A DNA stretch of 64,000 nucleotides from Natrialbaceae archaeon (GTDB lineage: Archaea; Halobacteriota; Halobacteria; Halobacteriales; Natrialbaceae), in the NCBI GenBank assembly GCA_003559215.1, contig PWMF01000058.1, positions 1-64,000 of the forward strand, read 5' to 3'. Below the pieces are notes generated by a model that made no database searches, had not been told where the DNA came from, and saw only the letters and a program-made list of their open reading frames with translations. Below are positions 1 through 8,769 of this stretch, one piece after another. The first letter of the stretch is position 1, and every line of letters begins with the position of its first letter. Made by a program: the position numbers and the translations under genes.

Positions 1-124
1 CTCCCCCTGAATTGGTAGCATGGCGTGGACAGCGGTGATCTCTATCGGGATGTCGTTTTCCTGGCAGTACTCTCGAAACTCAACGATTGCTTCCTGACTT
101 TCGCTGCGCACCTCGAATTTCGCT
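1..124 (-). pseudogene. 5'-truncated Bat/HTH-10-type regulator fragment
   Basis: On the minus strand the reading frame from about base 124 down to base 1 gives KFEVRSESQEAIVEFREYC, then QENDIPIEITAVHAMLPIQ, and runs off the window. This pattern (a short beta strand, EAI..FREYC, a DIP-type strand, a leucine/His segment, then PIQGE) is what I know from the part just before the C-terminal HTH-10 domain of haloarchaeal bacterio-opsin-activator-like regulators. Upstream of base 124 the frame stays open but reads as low-complexity shadow sequence, and the bases are used in another frame by the coiled-coil gene. The fragment therefore has no N-terminus or start of its own. I infer a recombination or deletion junction. 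It could be a short intact gene only if it used an unusual start near 124. Confidence 0.5.
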
Positions 125-530
125 CTCTGGCTTCGCTCCGCGTGAGGATCCAGTGGTGCTGTTTGGGAAGGTCCTCGATTAGATCGTAGGCGTAACGTCG
201 TGAGACGCCGGTTACCGTCACGATCTTCGCGGCGTCCATCACGACCGCGGCCTGGTCGCCGGTGCGGTTGTTCTCGGCACCGGCGACGATCTGACGGACC
301 TTTCCGTCCTTACTACTCGAGCCATCCTTGAGGACGTCCATCCGTGCCTCGAGCGCATCGAGACGGGCTCGGAGCTCGTCGTTCTCGTCCTCGAGTTCGC
401 TGACGCGGTCGTCGGTGTTCTCGAGCCAGCTCGAGAACGCGTCGAGTCGGGCCTCGAAGTCGTTGACACGATCGCGAAGCGATTCGAATAGCTCCTTCAC
501 GTCCTCGGCACTGCGAGGAGCGACGCTCAT
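42..530 (-). CDS. Coiled-coil protein with C-terminal HTH-like segment, integrated-element type
   Basis: A 162-aa protein. The ATG at 530 is preferred to an upstream in-frame start because its ATG overlaps the stop of the preceding 48-aa zinc-ribbon gene (ATGA). Residues ~10-70 form a heptad-rich, strongly charged coiled coil (ENTDDRVSELEDENDELRAR). Residues ~100-135 contain VTGVSRRYAYDLIEDLP, which looks like a helix-turn-helix or winged-helix specificity segment. The last ~30 residues look foreign: the same DNA codes in another frame for a Bat-type regulator fragment, so the C-terminus is probably a read-through tail after a junction near base 125-150. It is the last gene of a three-gene operon. 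Such proteins are common near haloarchaeal integrases and proviruses. Specific function unknown. Confidence 0.6.
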   Translation of the reverse strand: MSVAPRSAEDVKELFESLRDRVNDFEARLDAFSSWLENTDDRVSELEDENDELRARLDALEARMDVLKDGSSSKDGKVRQIVAGAENNRTGDQAAVVMDAAKIVTVTGVSRRYAYDLIEDLPKQHHWILTRSEARERNSRCAAKVRKQSLSFESTARKTTSR

Positions 531-673
531 CGAACCACCTCGTGAACGCCGAAGGTGCGACGGCAGTTGCGACACTCCCAGCGAGAACGATCGTCCTTGA
601 GGCGCCAGGACTCGGGAAGGATCCAGCCGCACTCGGGACAGTCGGGCTCGTACGCGCTCGCAGACGAGCTCAA
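527..673 (-). CDS. 48-aa zinc-ribbon protein, TTG start
   Basis: A short gene found by reading between its neighbours. The frame from TTG (673) gives 48 residues with two CxxC knuckles, CPECGW (residues 12-17) and CRNCRR (34-39), and ends VHEVVR. This is a typical small C2C2 zinc ribbon. The TTG is chosen because a perfect haloarchaeal Shine-Dalgarno sequence (GGAGGTGA) lies 6 nt upstream and because the upstream gene's stop overlaps it (TTGA). Its own TGA overlaps the next gene's ATG (ATGA). The arrangement implies translational coupling through three genes. Likely a DNA- or protein-binding accessory protein of the element; partner unknown. Easily missed because of its length and start codon. 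Confidence 0.72.
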   Translation of the reverse strand: MSSSASAYEPDCPECGWILPESWRLKDDRSRWECRNCRRTFGVHEVVR

Positions 674-1146
674 GCTGTCTCACCTCCTGGAGTCTCGGCA
701 GGATCAAAGACGGCCGACCACGGGATCTGGCGGTACTGTTCGACAGTCTGACCGCCGCGGCCGCAGTTCGTCCACCGCTCGGCGATCAGCTGATCGATGA
801 CTGGCGCCTCGACGAGCGACATCCGGAGGATGTACTCCGTTCCTGGATCGACGACTGAGAGGATGTACCAGCCGCCGGCGCTGACGAGGCGCTCGTGGTT
901 CGCCCGTGAGATCCACCACTGGCCGCGACGCTGTCGCGAGTCGTAGCGGACCCAGCACGACTTGCACTCGATCGGATCGCCGGCGTCGACGGATCGAGCA
1001 CCGACGTCGAAGCTGTTGGTCGCGACGAGATCGTACCAGTCGTCGCGATGATCGCGATCGTCGGCGATCGGCTCGAGGGGCCACTGACTGCAACTCTCGT
1101 CTTCGACGTCGAGGCCGCGATCCCGGTTGTCGGCCACGGACGTCAT
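670..1146 (-). CDS. PDDEXK-like (Holliday-resolvase/restriction fold) protein
   Basis: A 158-aa protein starting at ATG 1146, first gene of the element operon. The centre carries YDLVATNSF followed by PIECKSCWVRY and a basic/aromatic segment RRGQWWISRANHERL. The D ... E-x-K spacing with a following aromatic strand fits the restriction-endonuclease-like nuclease fold seen in small haloarchaeal proteins beside integrases. The C-terminal ~60 residues are not recognised. An inverted repeat (CCTGTTTT/AAAACAGG) lies 11 bp upstream of the start and a palindrome further up, so the operon is probably repressed through these sites. The fold call is inference from motif spacing, and activity is unproven. 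Its stop overlaps the start of the zinc-ribbon gene. Confidence 0.55.
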   Translation of the reverse strand: MTSVADNRDRGLDVEDESCSQWPLEPIADDRDHRDDWYDLVATNSFDVGARSVDAGDPIECKSCWVRYDSRQRRGQWWISRANHERLVSAGGWYILSVVDPGTEYILRMSLVEAPVIDQLIAERWTNCGRGGQTVEQYRQIPWSAVFDPAETPGGETA

Positions 1147-1156
1147 GCTGCCACCC

Positions 1157-1178
1157 CCTGTTTTGCTGAAAAAACAGG
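1157..1178. promoter_or_regulatory. Perfect 8-bp inverted repeat upstream of element operon
   Basis: CCTGTTTT, 6-base loop, AAAACAGG. It sits between the operon start codon (1146) and the tRNA-proximal palindrome. Position suggests an operator or a short RNA hairpin in the leader. No known binding protein can be assigned. Confidence 0.5.
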
Positions 1179-1182
1179 CGTG

Positions 1183-1267
1183 GCTTTGAACCTGAGGTTC
1201 AGTTCTTTGCTCGAGTTGAAACCAGCGAGAAACCCGAGACTAAGGAGTAGAAGCTTTGAACCTGAGG
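1183..1267. repeat. Direct repeat GCTTTGAACCTGAGG x2 with 15-bp palindrome
   Basis: The 15-mer occurs at 1183-1197 and again at 1253-1267, exactly 70 bp apart. The first copy overlaps a perfect palindrome, TGAACCT-G-AGGTTCA (1187-1201); the second keeps the left arm and part of the right. The pair fills the space between the element operon and the 3' end of tRNA-Thr. Candidate operator pair, or arm-type integrase sites of the element. Confidence 0.55.
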
Positions 1268-1272
1268 ATGTA

Positions 1273-1346
1273 AGCCGGTGGAGGGATTTGAACCCTCGAC
1301 CTAATCCTTACGAAGGATTCGCTCTGCCAGTCTGAGCTACACCGGC
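1273..1346 (-). tRNA. tRNA-Thr (anticodon CGU)
   Basis: The minus strand begins GCCGGTGTAGCTCAG and ends with the T-arm GAGGGTTCAAATCCCTC, then CACCGGC and discriminator U. The acceptor stem pairs GCCGGTG with CACCGGC. The anticodon arm is AATCC - TTCGTAA - GGATT, so the anticodon is CGU (codon ACG, threonine). The length is 74 bases, there is no intron in the loop, and the 3' CCA is not encoded. The 3' end faces the element-like operon at 42-1146, the usual geometry for archaeal integration into a tRNA 3' end. Confidence 0.93.
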
Positions 1347-1438
1347 GAAGTGCGTTTATTTGTACGAGCGATAGCCGGCATAAGGATTGCGAATCGTCGC
1401 GGTCGTGCCACGGTGTCACGGACTGGCTGTGGGATCAC

Positions 1439-2419
1439 TTAGCGCTCGAGCCGGACGTCCAGACAGACGTTCAGCTCGTGTGGGGCGTACGATCTGACCG
1501 TGTGGCGGGTCTCGACGCTCACCTCGTACTGGGGTTCGGCCGCCTCGCGGATCGCCCGCTCGCCGGGACCGAACGGGTCGCCCTCGTGCTGGATGTCGTA
1601 GTAGTGGAGCGTACAGTCCTCGCCCGCGAGCGCGACCGCCGACTCGAGGAACGCGTCGGCGCTGTGGGGCAGGTTCATCACGATCCTGTCGGCCCAGTTC
1701 TCGTACTCGGGGACGACCTCGCGGACGTCGTCGCAGATCGGCGTGACGCGGTCCTCGACGCCGTTTCGGCGCGCGTTCTCGCGAAGATAGTCGACCGCGG
1801 TCTCGTTAACGTCGACGCCGACGCAGTCGGCGCCGCGTTTCGCGAACGGGATCACGAACGGGCCGACGCCGGCGAACATGTCGAACGCTCGCTCCTCGCT
1901 CCCAACCTGTTGGGCGACCCGGTGGCGTTCGGTCGCCAGCCGGGGCGAGAAGTACACCTCGGCGAGATCCAGCGCGAACTCGCAGCCGTACTCGCGGTGG
2001 ACGACCTCGGTACCCTCGCCCGCGAGCAGTTCCCAATCTCGCACGCGCGTCTCCCCTTTGACCTTCGAGGCTTTGTTCAGTACCGTCTCCACCGGAAGGT
2101 CGGAGTCCAGAATTGCCGCGGCGATCTCTCGCGCGCGTTCCTCGTCGTCCTCGTCGAGCAGCGCGGCGTCGCCGAGCCGTTCGTACGACGGCTCGTCCGC
2201 AAGCAGGTCCGCCGGCGTCGTCTGCGTCTCACGTTCGGGCACGGGCTGGCGGACGACCTCGTACTCGTTCGAGAGCGTGTCGGGATCGGTAACTGGAACG
2301 TAAAGCCAGCCGTCCTCGACGAAAATTTCGTAGTCGTCATCGATCAGGTCCGCCTCGGCGAGGGTCGAGCGCGTCGCTTCGCCTGCCTCGGGTTCGACGC
2401 GGACGCACGGCACCTCCAT
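1439..2419 (-). CDS. trm5: tRNA (guanine37-N1)-methyltransferase Trm5
   Basis: A 326-aa class I SAM methyltransferase of the archaeal/eukaryal Trm5 family, which makes m1G37 next to the anticodon (the first step toward wyosine in tRNA-Phe). The N-terminal ~110 residues match the Trm5 D1/linker region. FDMFAGVGPF (~residues 178-187) is the SAM-binding loop, VGVDVN the acidic motif, and NLPH (~249-252) the catalytic/base-binding NPPY-like motif. ETVLNKASKVKGETR is the conserved stretch just before the methylase domain. ATG at 2419 gives the normal length. It is divergent from diphthine synthase, with 88 bp between. The window also holds twy1, which acts on its product. Confidence 0.92.
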   Translation of the reverse strand: MEVPCVRVEPEAGEATRSTLAEADLIDDDYEIFVEDGWLYVPVTDPDTLSNEYEVVRQPVPERETQTTPADLLADEPSYERLGDAALLDEDDEERAREIAAAILDSDLPVETVLNKASKVKGETRVRDWELLAGEGTEVVHREYGCEFALDLAEVYFSPRLATERHRVAQQVGSEERAFDMFAGVGPFVIPFAKRGADCVGVDVNETAVDYLRENARRNGVEDRVTPICDDVREVVPEYENWADRIVMNLPHSADAFLESAVALAGEDCTLHYYDIQHEGDPFGPGERAIREAAEPQYEVSVETRHTVRSYAPHELNVCLDVRLER

Positions 2420-2476
2420 ACCGGTAGTCGCCGCCGCCGGCTCCTAACGCTGACGCTTCGATCGCCGTGTCGAAAG

Positions 2477-2484
2477 CTTATAAC
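2477..2484 (+). promoter_or_regulatory. TATA box of diphthine synthase gene
   Basis: CTTATAAC about 28 bp upstream of the dphB ATG (2508). It predicts transcription starting within a few bases of the start codon, i.e. a leaderless mRNA. Confidence 0.6.
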
Positions 2485-2507
2485 CGCCGCTCGCGCTACC
2501 GACGGCC

Positions 2508-3281
2508 ATGCTCACTTTCATCGGGCTCGGGCTCTACGACGAGCGGTCGATCACCGTCGAGGGCCGGCGAGCGCTGCGAGAGGCCGACCGGGCCTACGCC
2601 GAGTTCTACACAAGCAAGCTACTCGGAGCGACCGTCGAGGAACTCGAGTCAGCCCACGACGTTTCGATCGAGGTTCGCGATCGGGCGGGCGTCGAGCAGG
2701 AGCCCGAGGAGATGCTCGCCGCGGCTGAGAACGAGAACGTCGCCTTCCTCACGGCGGGCGACACGATGATCTCGACGACCCACGTCGACCTCCGGCTGCG
2801 CGCTCACGACCGTGGGATCGAGACACGGGTGATCCACGGCGTCACCGCCCAGACGGCCGCCAGCTCGCTGACCGGCCTGCAGAACTACCGGTTCGGGAAG
2901 GCGACGACGCTTCCGTTCCCCTACGCCCACGGGGCCGACGGGCTTCCCGCGAGCGTAACCGAGACGATCGACGCGAACCGGGCGAACGGGCACCACACCG
3001 TCGTTTATCTGGATATTAAGGCCGAGCGCGACGAGTACATGACTGCCGATATCGGTGCCGAACTGCTGGCCGAGGTCTATCCGGATCTCGTCGGGGTCGT
3101 CGTCGCTCGAGCCGGCAGTCCCGACCCCCTCGTCGCGGCCGGAACGATGACCGAACTCGCGGAGCGGTCGTTCGGCGACCCGCTGCACCTGCTGGTCGTC
3201 CCCGGCGAGTGTCACCTCCTCGAAGCTGACACACTCGTCGAGCTGGCCGACGCCGATAGGGACGCCCTCGATATTGTATAG
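2508..3281 (+). CDS. dphB: Diphthine synthase (Dph5/DphB)
   Basis: 257 aa, the usual length. It transfers methyl groups from SAM to the modified histidine of elongation factor 2 in diphthamide synthesis. MLTFIGLGLYDERSITVEG at the N-terminus is the family signature. FLTAGDTMISTTHVDL (~residues 83-98) and VIHGVTAQTAASSLTGLQ (~110-127) are SAM/product-site motifs of the tetrapyrrole-methylase fold. YRFGKATTLPFP is also diagnostic. Single gene behind its own TATA box with a leaderless start. The C-terminus HLLEADTLVELADADRDALD is typical. Confidence 0.95.
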   Translation: MLTFIGLGLYDERSITVEGRRALREADRAYAEFYTSKLLGATVEELESAHDVSIEVRDRAGVEQEPEEMLAAAENENVAFLTAGDTMISTTHVDLRLRAHDRGIETRVIHGVTAQTAASSLTGLQNYRFGKATTLPFPYAHGADGLPASVTETIDANRANGHHTVVYLDIKAERDEYMTADIGAELLAEVYPDLVGVVVARAGSPDPLVAAGTMTELAERSFGDPLHLLVVPGECHLLEADTLVELADADRDALDIV

Positions 3282-3415
3282 AAACCGCCAGCGGGCACGG
3301 GGTTAGCTATCGGGTAAGCGTCTCCGTACCGATCGATCTCGAACACAGTCCTTTCGGGAAGAAGGTTTAGTACCTCTATTAACAAGTATACACGTGCGGA
3401 AAGTTCAGATCACAC

Positions 3416-5314
3416 ATGGATAACGGCAACAACACTGGATTCGGGTCGTCCAGGCGGCGGCTGCTGGCCGCCGTCGGTGCAACGTCGGCGACGCTCGCCG
3501 GCTGTACGGACTTCCTGTCCGAAGACGAAAACAGCGGCAACGGTGGGAACGGTGACGACTCCGGTAACGGCAACGGAGAGGGGAACGGGGACGACTCCGA
3601 CGACGGTGGGGACGACGGAGGAGAGACACTGTGGCCCGCGATCGACGACGGCGAACTGTTAGCCGACTTCGAGGAGGAGCCGAATCGGCGGACGGGCGAG
3701 GTCTCGGTGTCGTCCGACGACGCACGGCGGGGGTCACAGGCCGCAGTCATTGAGGACGAGGAGGGCGAGTCGGCGGGACTAACGGTCTACTTTTCGGACG
3801 GGATCGACCTCACCGAGCACGACGTCTCGTTTGCGGCCAAACCCGAAGCGGCGAACCGGATCGTCGTCGAGTTCGTCGCGCCCGGTCGGGAGAGCCGGCT
3901 TACGACCGTCCGGACCGTCCCCGGAGAGTACACGGGCTGGTTCCGGCTCGACTGCGGGTACGAACACAAACCCGGCGACGAGCCGGATCTCTCGAACGTC
4001 ACCGCGATCAACATCCTCGCGACGAACGACGGCCGACCGATCAAGATGGCTGTCGACGACCTTCGAAAGGTCGACTCAGTCGACAACGGGAAGGCGATCC
4101 TCCTGTTCCACGGCGGGTACGAGTCCCAGTACGAGATCGCCGCCGACATGCTCGAGGAGCGAGGGTGGGCCGCCGCCGTTCCGCTCCCGCCCGAGGCGAT
4201 CGGTGAGAGCGGTCGGATGGACGTTACGCAACTTCAGGAACTGCAGGATCGGGGTTGGGACATCTGTTCGAACCCGTCGACCACGACGGCGCTCTCGGAC
4301 TCGCCCCAGGACCGACAGCGAACCGTCCTCGAGAACTCGAAGAACATGCTCGAGGAACAGGGCTTCGAGGACGGCGCACGCCACCTGCTCGTCCCCGGCG
4401 ACCGGATGAGCGAGGAGACCTACGAAGTCGTCAGAGACGTTCACGAGACGGCGTTCCTGTTCGGATCCTGTCCGAGCACGATGCCGCCGACGGAGCGTCA
4501 CATGATCCCGCATATCTGGGGGCCCTCGCTTCACGACGGCGTGCGCCGGCATATCAACCTCGTCGACCAGTACAACCAGCTCACCGTGTTACGCATGCAA
4601 CGGATCGTCGATACGGACGATCCCGAAGACGGCGAGATGAGCCTCGATGAGTTCGAGCACCTGCTCAATCACCTCGAACACCGCGGGCTCGACGTGATTA
4701 CGCCGTCCGATCTCGTCGACGGCGACTACGAGCGCGAGACCGACGACGACGTGGACGACGAGCGCCCGGAGGGAACGATCCTCGAGGCGGGTCGCTCCTA
4801 CGAGTTCGAGGGTGACGGATCGGCGACCGAGACTGTCGAGCTCGACGAGGGGGTCGCCGTCGCGAGTTTCTCCCACGACGGCGACGACGAGTTCGTCGTG
4901 GAGCTCGACGGCGACGTGCTCGCGACGACCGCCGGACAGACGACCGGTGAATCCATCCGTCCCGTCGACGGCGGCAGTTATCAGCTCGAGATAGCGGGCG
5001 ACGGGGAGTGGCTCGTCGACCTCTCGCAGCCGGAGATCCACGGAGAGGACCTCGAGGAGCTTCCGGTCGAGCGCTCCGGCAACGGCTCCTCGTTCGTCGG
5101 CCCGTTCTGGGCGCCCGACGACGTCTCGCTCTCGCCGACCCACGACGGTGACGGCGAGTTCGTCGTCACCGGCTACGGCGCCGACGGGAGCTACGAACAG
5201 CTCGTCGACCAGACGGGATCGTTCGACAGCTCGCGGTCCTACGCGGCGGGCGGAGCGGTCTGGATCGACATCGAGGCCGACGGCGACTGGACGCTCGCGG
5301 TCGAGGACGCCTGA
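3416..5314 (+). CDS. Tat-exported lipoprotein with degenerate polysaccharide-deacetylase (NodB-like) domain
   Basis: 632 aa. The N-terminus SSRRRLLAAVGATSATLAGC is a twin-arginine signal with a lipobox, so the protein should be anchored outside the membrane. An Asp/Gly/Asn-rich linker follows (~residues 38-65). Residues ~80-220 are a beta-rich module, probably carbohydrate-binding. AILLFHGGYESQYEIAADML (~225-245) aligns with the NodB TFDDGY...ALP motif but has HGG where the metal/catalytic Asp pair should be. LEHRGLDVITPSDLV near residue 430 matches the end of the NodB barrel. The C-terminal ~170 residues repeat beta modules resembling each other. The active site looks lost, so binding rather than deacetylation is likely. 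Monocistronic. Confidence 0.7.
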   Translation: MDNGNNTGFGSSRRRLLAAVGATSATLAGCTDFLSEDENSGNGGNGDDSGNGNGEGNGDDSDDGGDDGGETLWPAIDDGELLADFEEEPNRRTGEVSVSSDDARRGSQAAVIEDEEGESAGLTVYFSDGIDLTEHDVSFAAKPEAANRIVVEFVAPGRESRLTTVRTVPGEYTGWFRLDCGYEHKPGDEPDLSNVTAINILATNDGRPIKMAVDDLRKVDSVDNGKAILLFHGGYESQYEIAADMLEERGWAAAVPLPPEAIGESGRMDVTQLQELQDRGWDICSNPSTTTALSDSPQDRQRTVLENSKNMLEEQGFEDGARHLLVPGDRMSEETYEVVRDVHETAFLFGSCPSTMPPTERHMIPHIWGPSLHDGVRRHINLVDQYNQLTVLRMQRIVDTDDPEDGEMSLDEFEHLLNHLEHRGLDVITPSDLVDGDYERETDDDVDDERPEGTILEAGRSYEFEGDGSATETVELDEGVAVASFSHDGDDEFVVELDGDVLATTAGQTTGESIRPVDGGSYQLEIAGDGEWLVDLSQPEIHGEDLEELPVERSGNGSSFVGPFWAPDDVSLSPTHDGDGEFVVTGYGADGSYEQLVDQTGSFDSSRSYAAGGAVWIDIEADGDWTLAVEDA

Positions 5315-5437
5315 ACGTCGGAACCGCCCGTAGCTGTAGTGTAGCTGAAAAGCGCTCTCTCTCCCGACCGATTTTCCGTCCGTTCGATTTCGTCGGCTTC
5401 GTTTCGAGCATTACCGCCGTCCGGACGGCGAGCTAGC

Positions 5438-6418
5438 TCACAGCCGGTCGATAATCGCGTTCGTCACGTCCTCGGTGCTCGCGTTGCCGCCGAGGTCGCC
5501 CGTCTGCGGACCTTCCTCCAGGGTCGCCTCTACGGCCGACCGGACTGCAGCGGCCTCGTCGTCGTATTCGAGGTACTCGAGAAGCATCGCGGCCGAGAGG
5601 ATCGCTGCGGCGGGGTTCGCGACGCCCTCGCCGGCGATGTCGGGGGCGGTACCGTGGACGGGTTCGAACAGCGCCCGCTCGGGGCCGACGTTCGCGGAGG
5701 GAAGCAGCCCGAGCCCGCCGACCAGCCCCGCGGCGAGATCCGAGAGCACGTCGCCCGCGAGGTTCGGACAGACAACGACGTCGAACTGCTCGGGGTCGAG
5801 ACAGACCTTCGTCGCGAAGGCGTCCATCAGCACTTCGTCGGTCTCGACACCCGCCTCGCTGGCGACGCCGGCGACCGTCTCGCGGAAGAGCCCGTCGGTC
5901 TCGCGCATTACGTTCGCTTTGTGGGCGATCGTGAAGCCGTCGTGGTCGCCTTGCTGGACGTACTCGCAGGCAAACTCCGCGAGCCGTCGGGAGGCCGTCT
6001 CCGTCGTCACGCGGGTGAGGGTTGCAACGTCGTCGGTGAGGCGATCCTCGTGGCCCGCGTAGACGCCCTCGGTGTTCTCCCGGAGAAAGACGAGGTCGGT
6101 CTCGGGACGGACGGCGTCGACGCCAGGGTAGGCCGTCGCCGGGCGGACGTTGACGAACGAGCCGACCGCGTCTCGGAGCGGGAGGATGACGTCGGCGGCC
6201 GTCTCGCCCGCCGCGCCGAACAGCGTCGCGTCGGTCGACGCGGCGAGGTCGTACGTCTCTTGGGGCAGCGGGTCGCCGGTCTCCTCGGCGACCGCGTCGC
6301 CGGCCTCGGCCTCGGTGAACTCGAAGTCGATGTCGAGGGCGTTCAGTACGTCGACCGCTGCGGGCGTGACCTCCTGGCCGATTCCGTCACCGGGGACGAC
6401 GGCGATCTCGTGAGTCAT
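5438..6418 (-). CDS. leuB: 3-isopropylmalate dehydrogenase
   Basis: 326 aa from ATG 6418 (an upstream in-frame start adds 23 unrelated residues and is rejected). It oxidises and decarboxylates 3-isopropylmalate with NAD+ in leucine synthesis. [19 protein letters not shown] is the family N-terminus. [27 protein letters not shown] and [15 protein letters not shown] are substrate, metal and subunit motifs, and [19 protein letters not shown] is the NAD-site signature. It is the last gene of the leu/ilv cluster but is separated from leuD by a protease gene, so it probably has its own promoter in the 77-bp gap (an AT-rich TATTCGATA ~35 bp upstream). Confidence 0.94.
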   Translation of the reverse strand: MTHEIAVVPGDGIGQEVTPAAVDVLNALDIDFEFTEAEAGDAVAEETGDPLPQETYDLAASTDATLFGAAGETAADVILPLRDAVGSFVNVRPATAYPGVDAVRPETDLVFLRENTEGVYAGHEDRLTDDVATLTRVTTETASRRLAEFACEYVQQGDHDGFTIAHKANVMRETDGLFRETVAGVASEAGVETDEVLMDAFATKVCLDPEQFDVVVCPNLAGDVLSDLAAGLVGGLGLLPSANVGPERALFEPVHGTAPDIAGEGVANPAAAILSAAMLLEYLEYDDEAAAVRSAVEATLEEGPQTGDLGGNASTEDVTNAIIDRL

Positions 6419-6495
6419 GTCGGACTCTCGCGCGCCGGGCAAAAAGAGGGTATCGAATACCACGAGAACTGCCCGCCTGCGAGGCAAAATCCGAA

Positions 6496-8751
6496 TCAGG
6501 ACCGGGCCAGCCGCGCGACGCCGACCGCGACGACCACTCCGGCCGCGGCGAGAACGATCGGAACCGGTCCGCCCGAGCCGCTCTCGGGAGGCTCGATGAC
6601 GACGGCCTCGGTCGTTCCCTCGTCGATCGTCCCCGTTTCGGCCGTGGTCGACTCGAGATCTGCTCCCGAGGCCGTCACCGTGTACTCCTCGCCGGTTCCG
6701 GGAACCGTGACCTCGAGCGTGCCGTCCGCAGCCGTGCGCTCGTCCGGCTCGAGCGTCTCCTCCGACTCGGACTCGACGACGACTGACGCGTTTTCGATTG
6801 GGTCCCCGTCCCCGGTCTCGACCGCGATCTCGAGGGTCGAATCACCTCGCATGTCGAACGACTCCGTCCGGGTTTCCGAACCGTCGACTGCGACCGTCCG
6901 CTCGTCCTCCAGGCGTCCAGGTGCGTCTACCTCGAGGGCGTACTCCTCGTCGCCGGGAACGGCATCGATTTGGTAGCTCCCGTCGTCGGTTCGCTCGCCC
7001 GGATACGAACCGGTCGGTCCCGTCGCCGAAACCGTTCCGTCGTCGACCGCCGTTTCGAACCCGTCGTCCTCGAGGTCGACGTCGATCGTCCCGCTACCGG
7101 CGAGCGAGAGATCGACGGTCGCCGACCCGTCGGCCGGCGGCGACGCCGTCTCCGACGTCGATTCGTAGCCGGAGCCTTCGGCGACGACCTCGTACTCTCG
7201 GTCGGCTTCGAGGCCCTCGAACTCGAACGCCCCCCCGGAGTCGGTCGTCGTCTCGTGGCGATCGCCGTCGCCGGTGGCCGTGACCGTCGTTCCCTCGAGG
7301 GGTGCGCCGGTGACCGTATCGGTCGCCGTTCCCTCGATCGTCGAGTACGAACCGGCCCGCTCGATCGCCGCCGGGACGTCGATGATCCCGTGGCCGTCGC
7401 GCTGGCCGTCGGCGTCGACCGCGGTCTCGGTCAGCGCGGTCTCGAGTTCCGCCGCGTCGAGCGTCGTCGCCGTCGCCGACTGCACGAGCGCGGCCGCCCC
7501 GCCGGCCGCGGGCGCGGCCATGCTGGTGCCGCTTTTGGTCGTGTACCCGCCGCCGGGAGCCGTGCTCGTTACGTCGACGCCGGGCGCGACGAGGGTCGGA
7601 ACATCGTACGAGCCGGGCCAGTGCTCCGGCGCGTCCGAACCCCACGCCTCGGCCGTCTCGATCTCCTCGCTGCTCGAGAACTCGGGGACGGTGCCCCCGT
7701 CGTTCACCGCACCGACGCTGGTCGTAGCGTGGAAGTTGCCCGGCGACGTCGAGGTTTCTGCACCCTGGTTGCCGGCCGAACTGATGACCGGCGTTCCGGC
7801 GTCGTTCGCGTTCTCGATGGTCTCGAGCAGTCCTGGGTTGTACCCCTCGATCCCCAGGCTCAACACGATGACGTCCGCGTCCGCCTCGACGGCCCACTCG
7901 ATACCCGCGATGATGTCGCGCTGGTAGCCGACGCAGTCTTCGCCCCCGCACTCGGTCATGACCGCACCGTGGTAGAGGTCGGCGTCGGGGGCGACGCCGA
8001 TCTGCGTCCCGCTCTCGTTGCCCCCGGTGACGACGCCCGAGACGTGGGTGCCGTGGTCGTCGTAGGCGATCGGCTCGTCCGAGGGATCGTCGCCGAAGTC
8101 GTGCCACTCGGCGACGTCGAGATCCGGGTGGTCGCCGTCGACGCCTGAATCGAGAACCGCGACGGACGTTCCCTCACCCTCCGTTCGGTAGGTATCCCAT
8201 GTCTCGGGAACGTTCAACTGCTCGAGCCCGGCCGAGGGGCCGCCGGTCTCGAGGTCCTGCGCCTCGGTGTCGGCGCCGCTCGCGTTCCGATCGACCGTTC
8301 CGGACACCGCATCGTCGGCGCTGATCGCGGTGACCCCGTCGGCCTGGGCGAGGGTCTCGAGGTCCGTTCGGTCGGTGTCGACCGTCGCGAGGACGGTCGT
8401 GGTGATCCAGAACTCCCGTTCGACGGTAACGGCGTCGCTCGAGGCGACGTCCCGGTCGAACCGTTCGTGACTCGCCTCGGCTCGCATCCTTCGATCCGCG
8501 GGCTCCTCGTTACCGTCCGACGGAGGAGACTCGAGATGGACGAAGATGGTGACCTCGCCCTCGGCGTCCTCGAGGGCGGGGTCGATCGGCGCCTCGGCGG
8601 CCGTCGCGTCGTCGACGCCACCTCCAGGTCCGACGGGGACGCCGACCGACCCGACCGCCGCTCCGGGGACCAGCCCGACGACCAGCACGAGCGCGAGAAG
8701 GACGGCTCTCGGCCGGGTCGCGAGACGATCGGCTACCGATCCCGGAGACAT
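6496..8751 (-). CDS. Halolysin-like subtilisin-family (S8) serine protease, secreted, C-terminally anchored
   Basis: 751 aa from ATG 8751. An N-terminal hydrophobic signal ([19 protein letters not shown]) is followed by an inhibitor-like propeptide. The catalytic triad is visible: Asp in [14 protein letters not shown] (~198), His in [12 protein letters not shown] (~235) and Ser in [11 protein letters not shown] (~409), with the oxyanion Asn in SSAGNQG (~327). After the catalytic domain come about three carboxypeptidase-regulatory-like beta repeats, an Asp/Glu/Thr-rich stretch, and a terminal transmembrane helix ([19 protein letters not shown]), so it is probably held at the cell surface. A start at 8772 is rejected because it would fall in the TATA region. 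The gene splits leuD from leuB in the same orientation, which looks like an insertion into the leucine operon. Confidence 0.9.
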   Translation of the reverse strand: MSPGSVADRLATRPRAVLLALVLVVGLVPGAAVGSVGVPVGPGGGVDDATAAEAPIDPALEDAEGEVTIFVHLESPPSDGNEEPADRRMRAEASHERFDRDVASSDAVTVEREFWITTTVLATVDTDRTDLETLAQADGVTAISADDAVSGTVDRNASGADTEAQDLETGGPSAGLEQLNVPETWDTYRTEGEGTSVAVLDSGVDGDHPDLDVAEWHDFGDDPSDEPIAYDDHGTHVSGVVTGGNESGTQIGVAPDADLYHGAVMTECGGEDCVGYQRDIIAGIEWAVEADADVIVLSLGIEGYNPGLLETIENANDAGTPVISSAGNQGAETSTSPGNFHATTSVGAVNDGGTVPEFSSSEEIETAEAWGSDAPEHWPGSYDVPTLVAPGVDVTSTAPGGGYTTKSGTSMAAPAAGGAAALVQSATATTLDAAELETALTETAVDADGQRDGHGIIDVPAAIERAGSYSTIEGTATDTVTGAPLEGTTVTATGDGDRHETTTDSGGAFEFEGLEADREYEVVAEGSGYESTSETASPPADGSATVDLSLAGSGTIDVDLEDDGFETAVDDGTVSATGPTGSYPGERTDDGSYQIDAVPGDEEYALEVDAPGRLEDERTVAVDGSETRTESFDMRGDSTLEIAVETGDGDPIENASVVVESESEETLEPDERTAADGTLEVTVPGTGEEYTVTASGADLESTTAETGTIDEGTTEAVVIEPPESGSGGPVPIVLAAAGVVVAVGVARLARS

Positions 8752-8769
8752 TAACACAATATGGAAATT

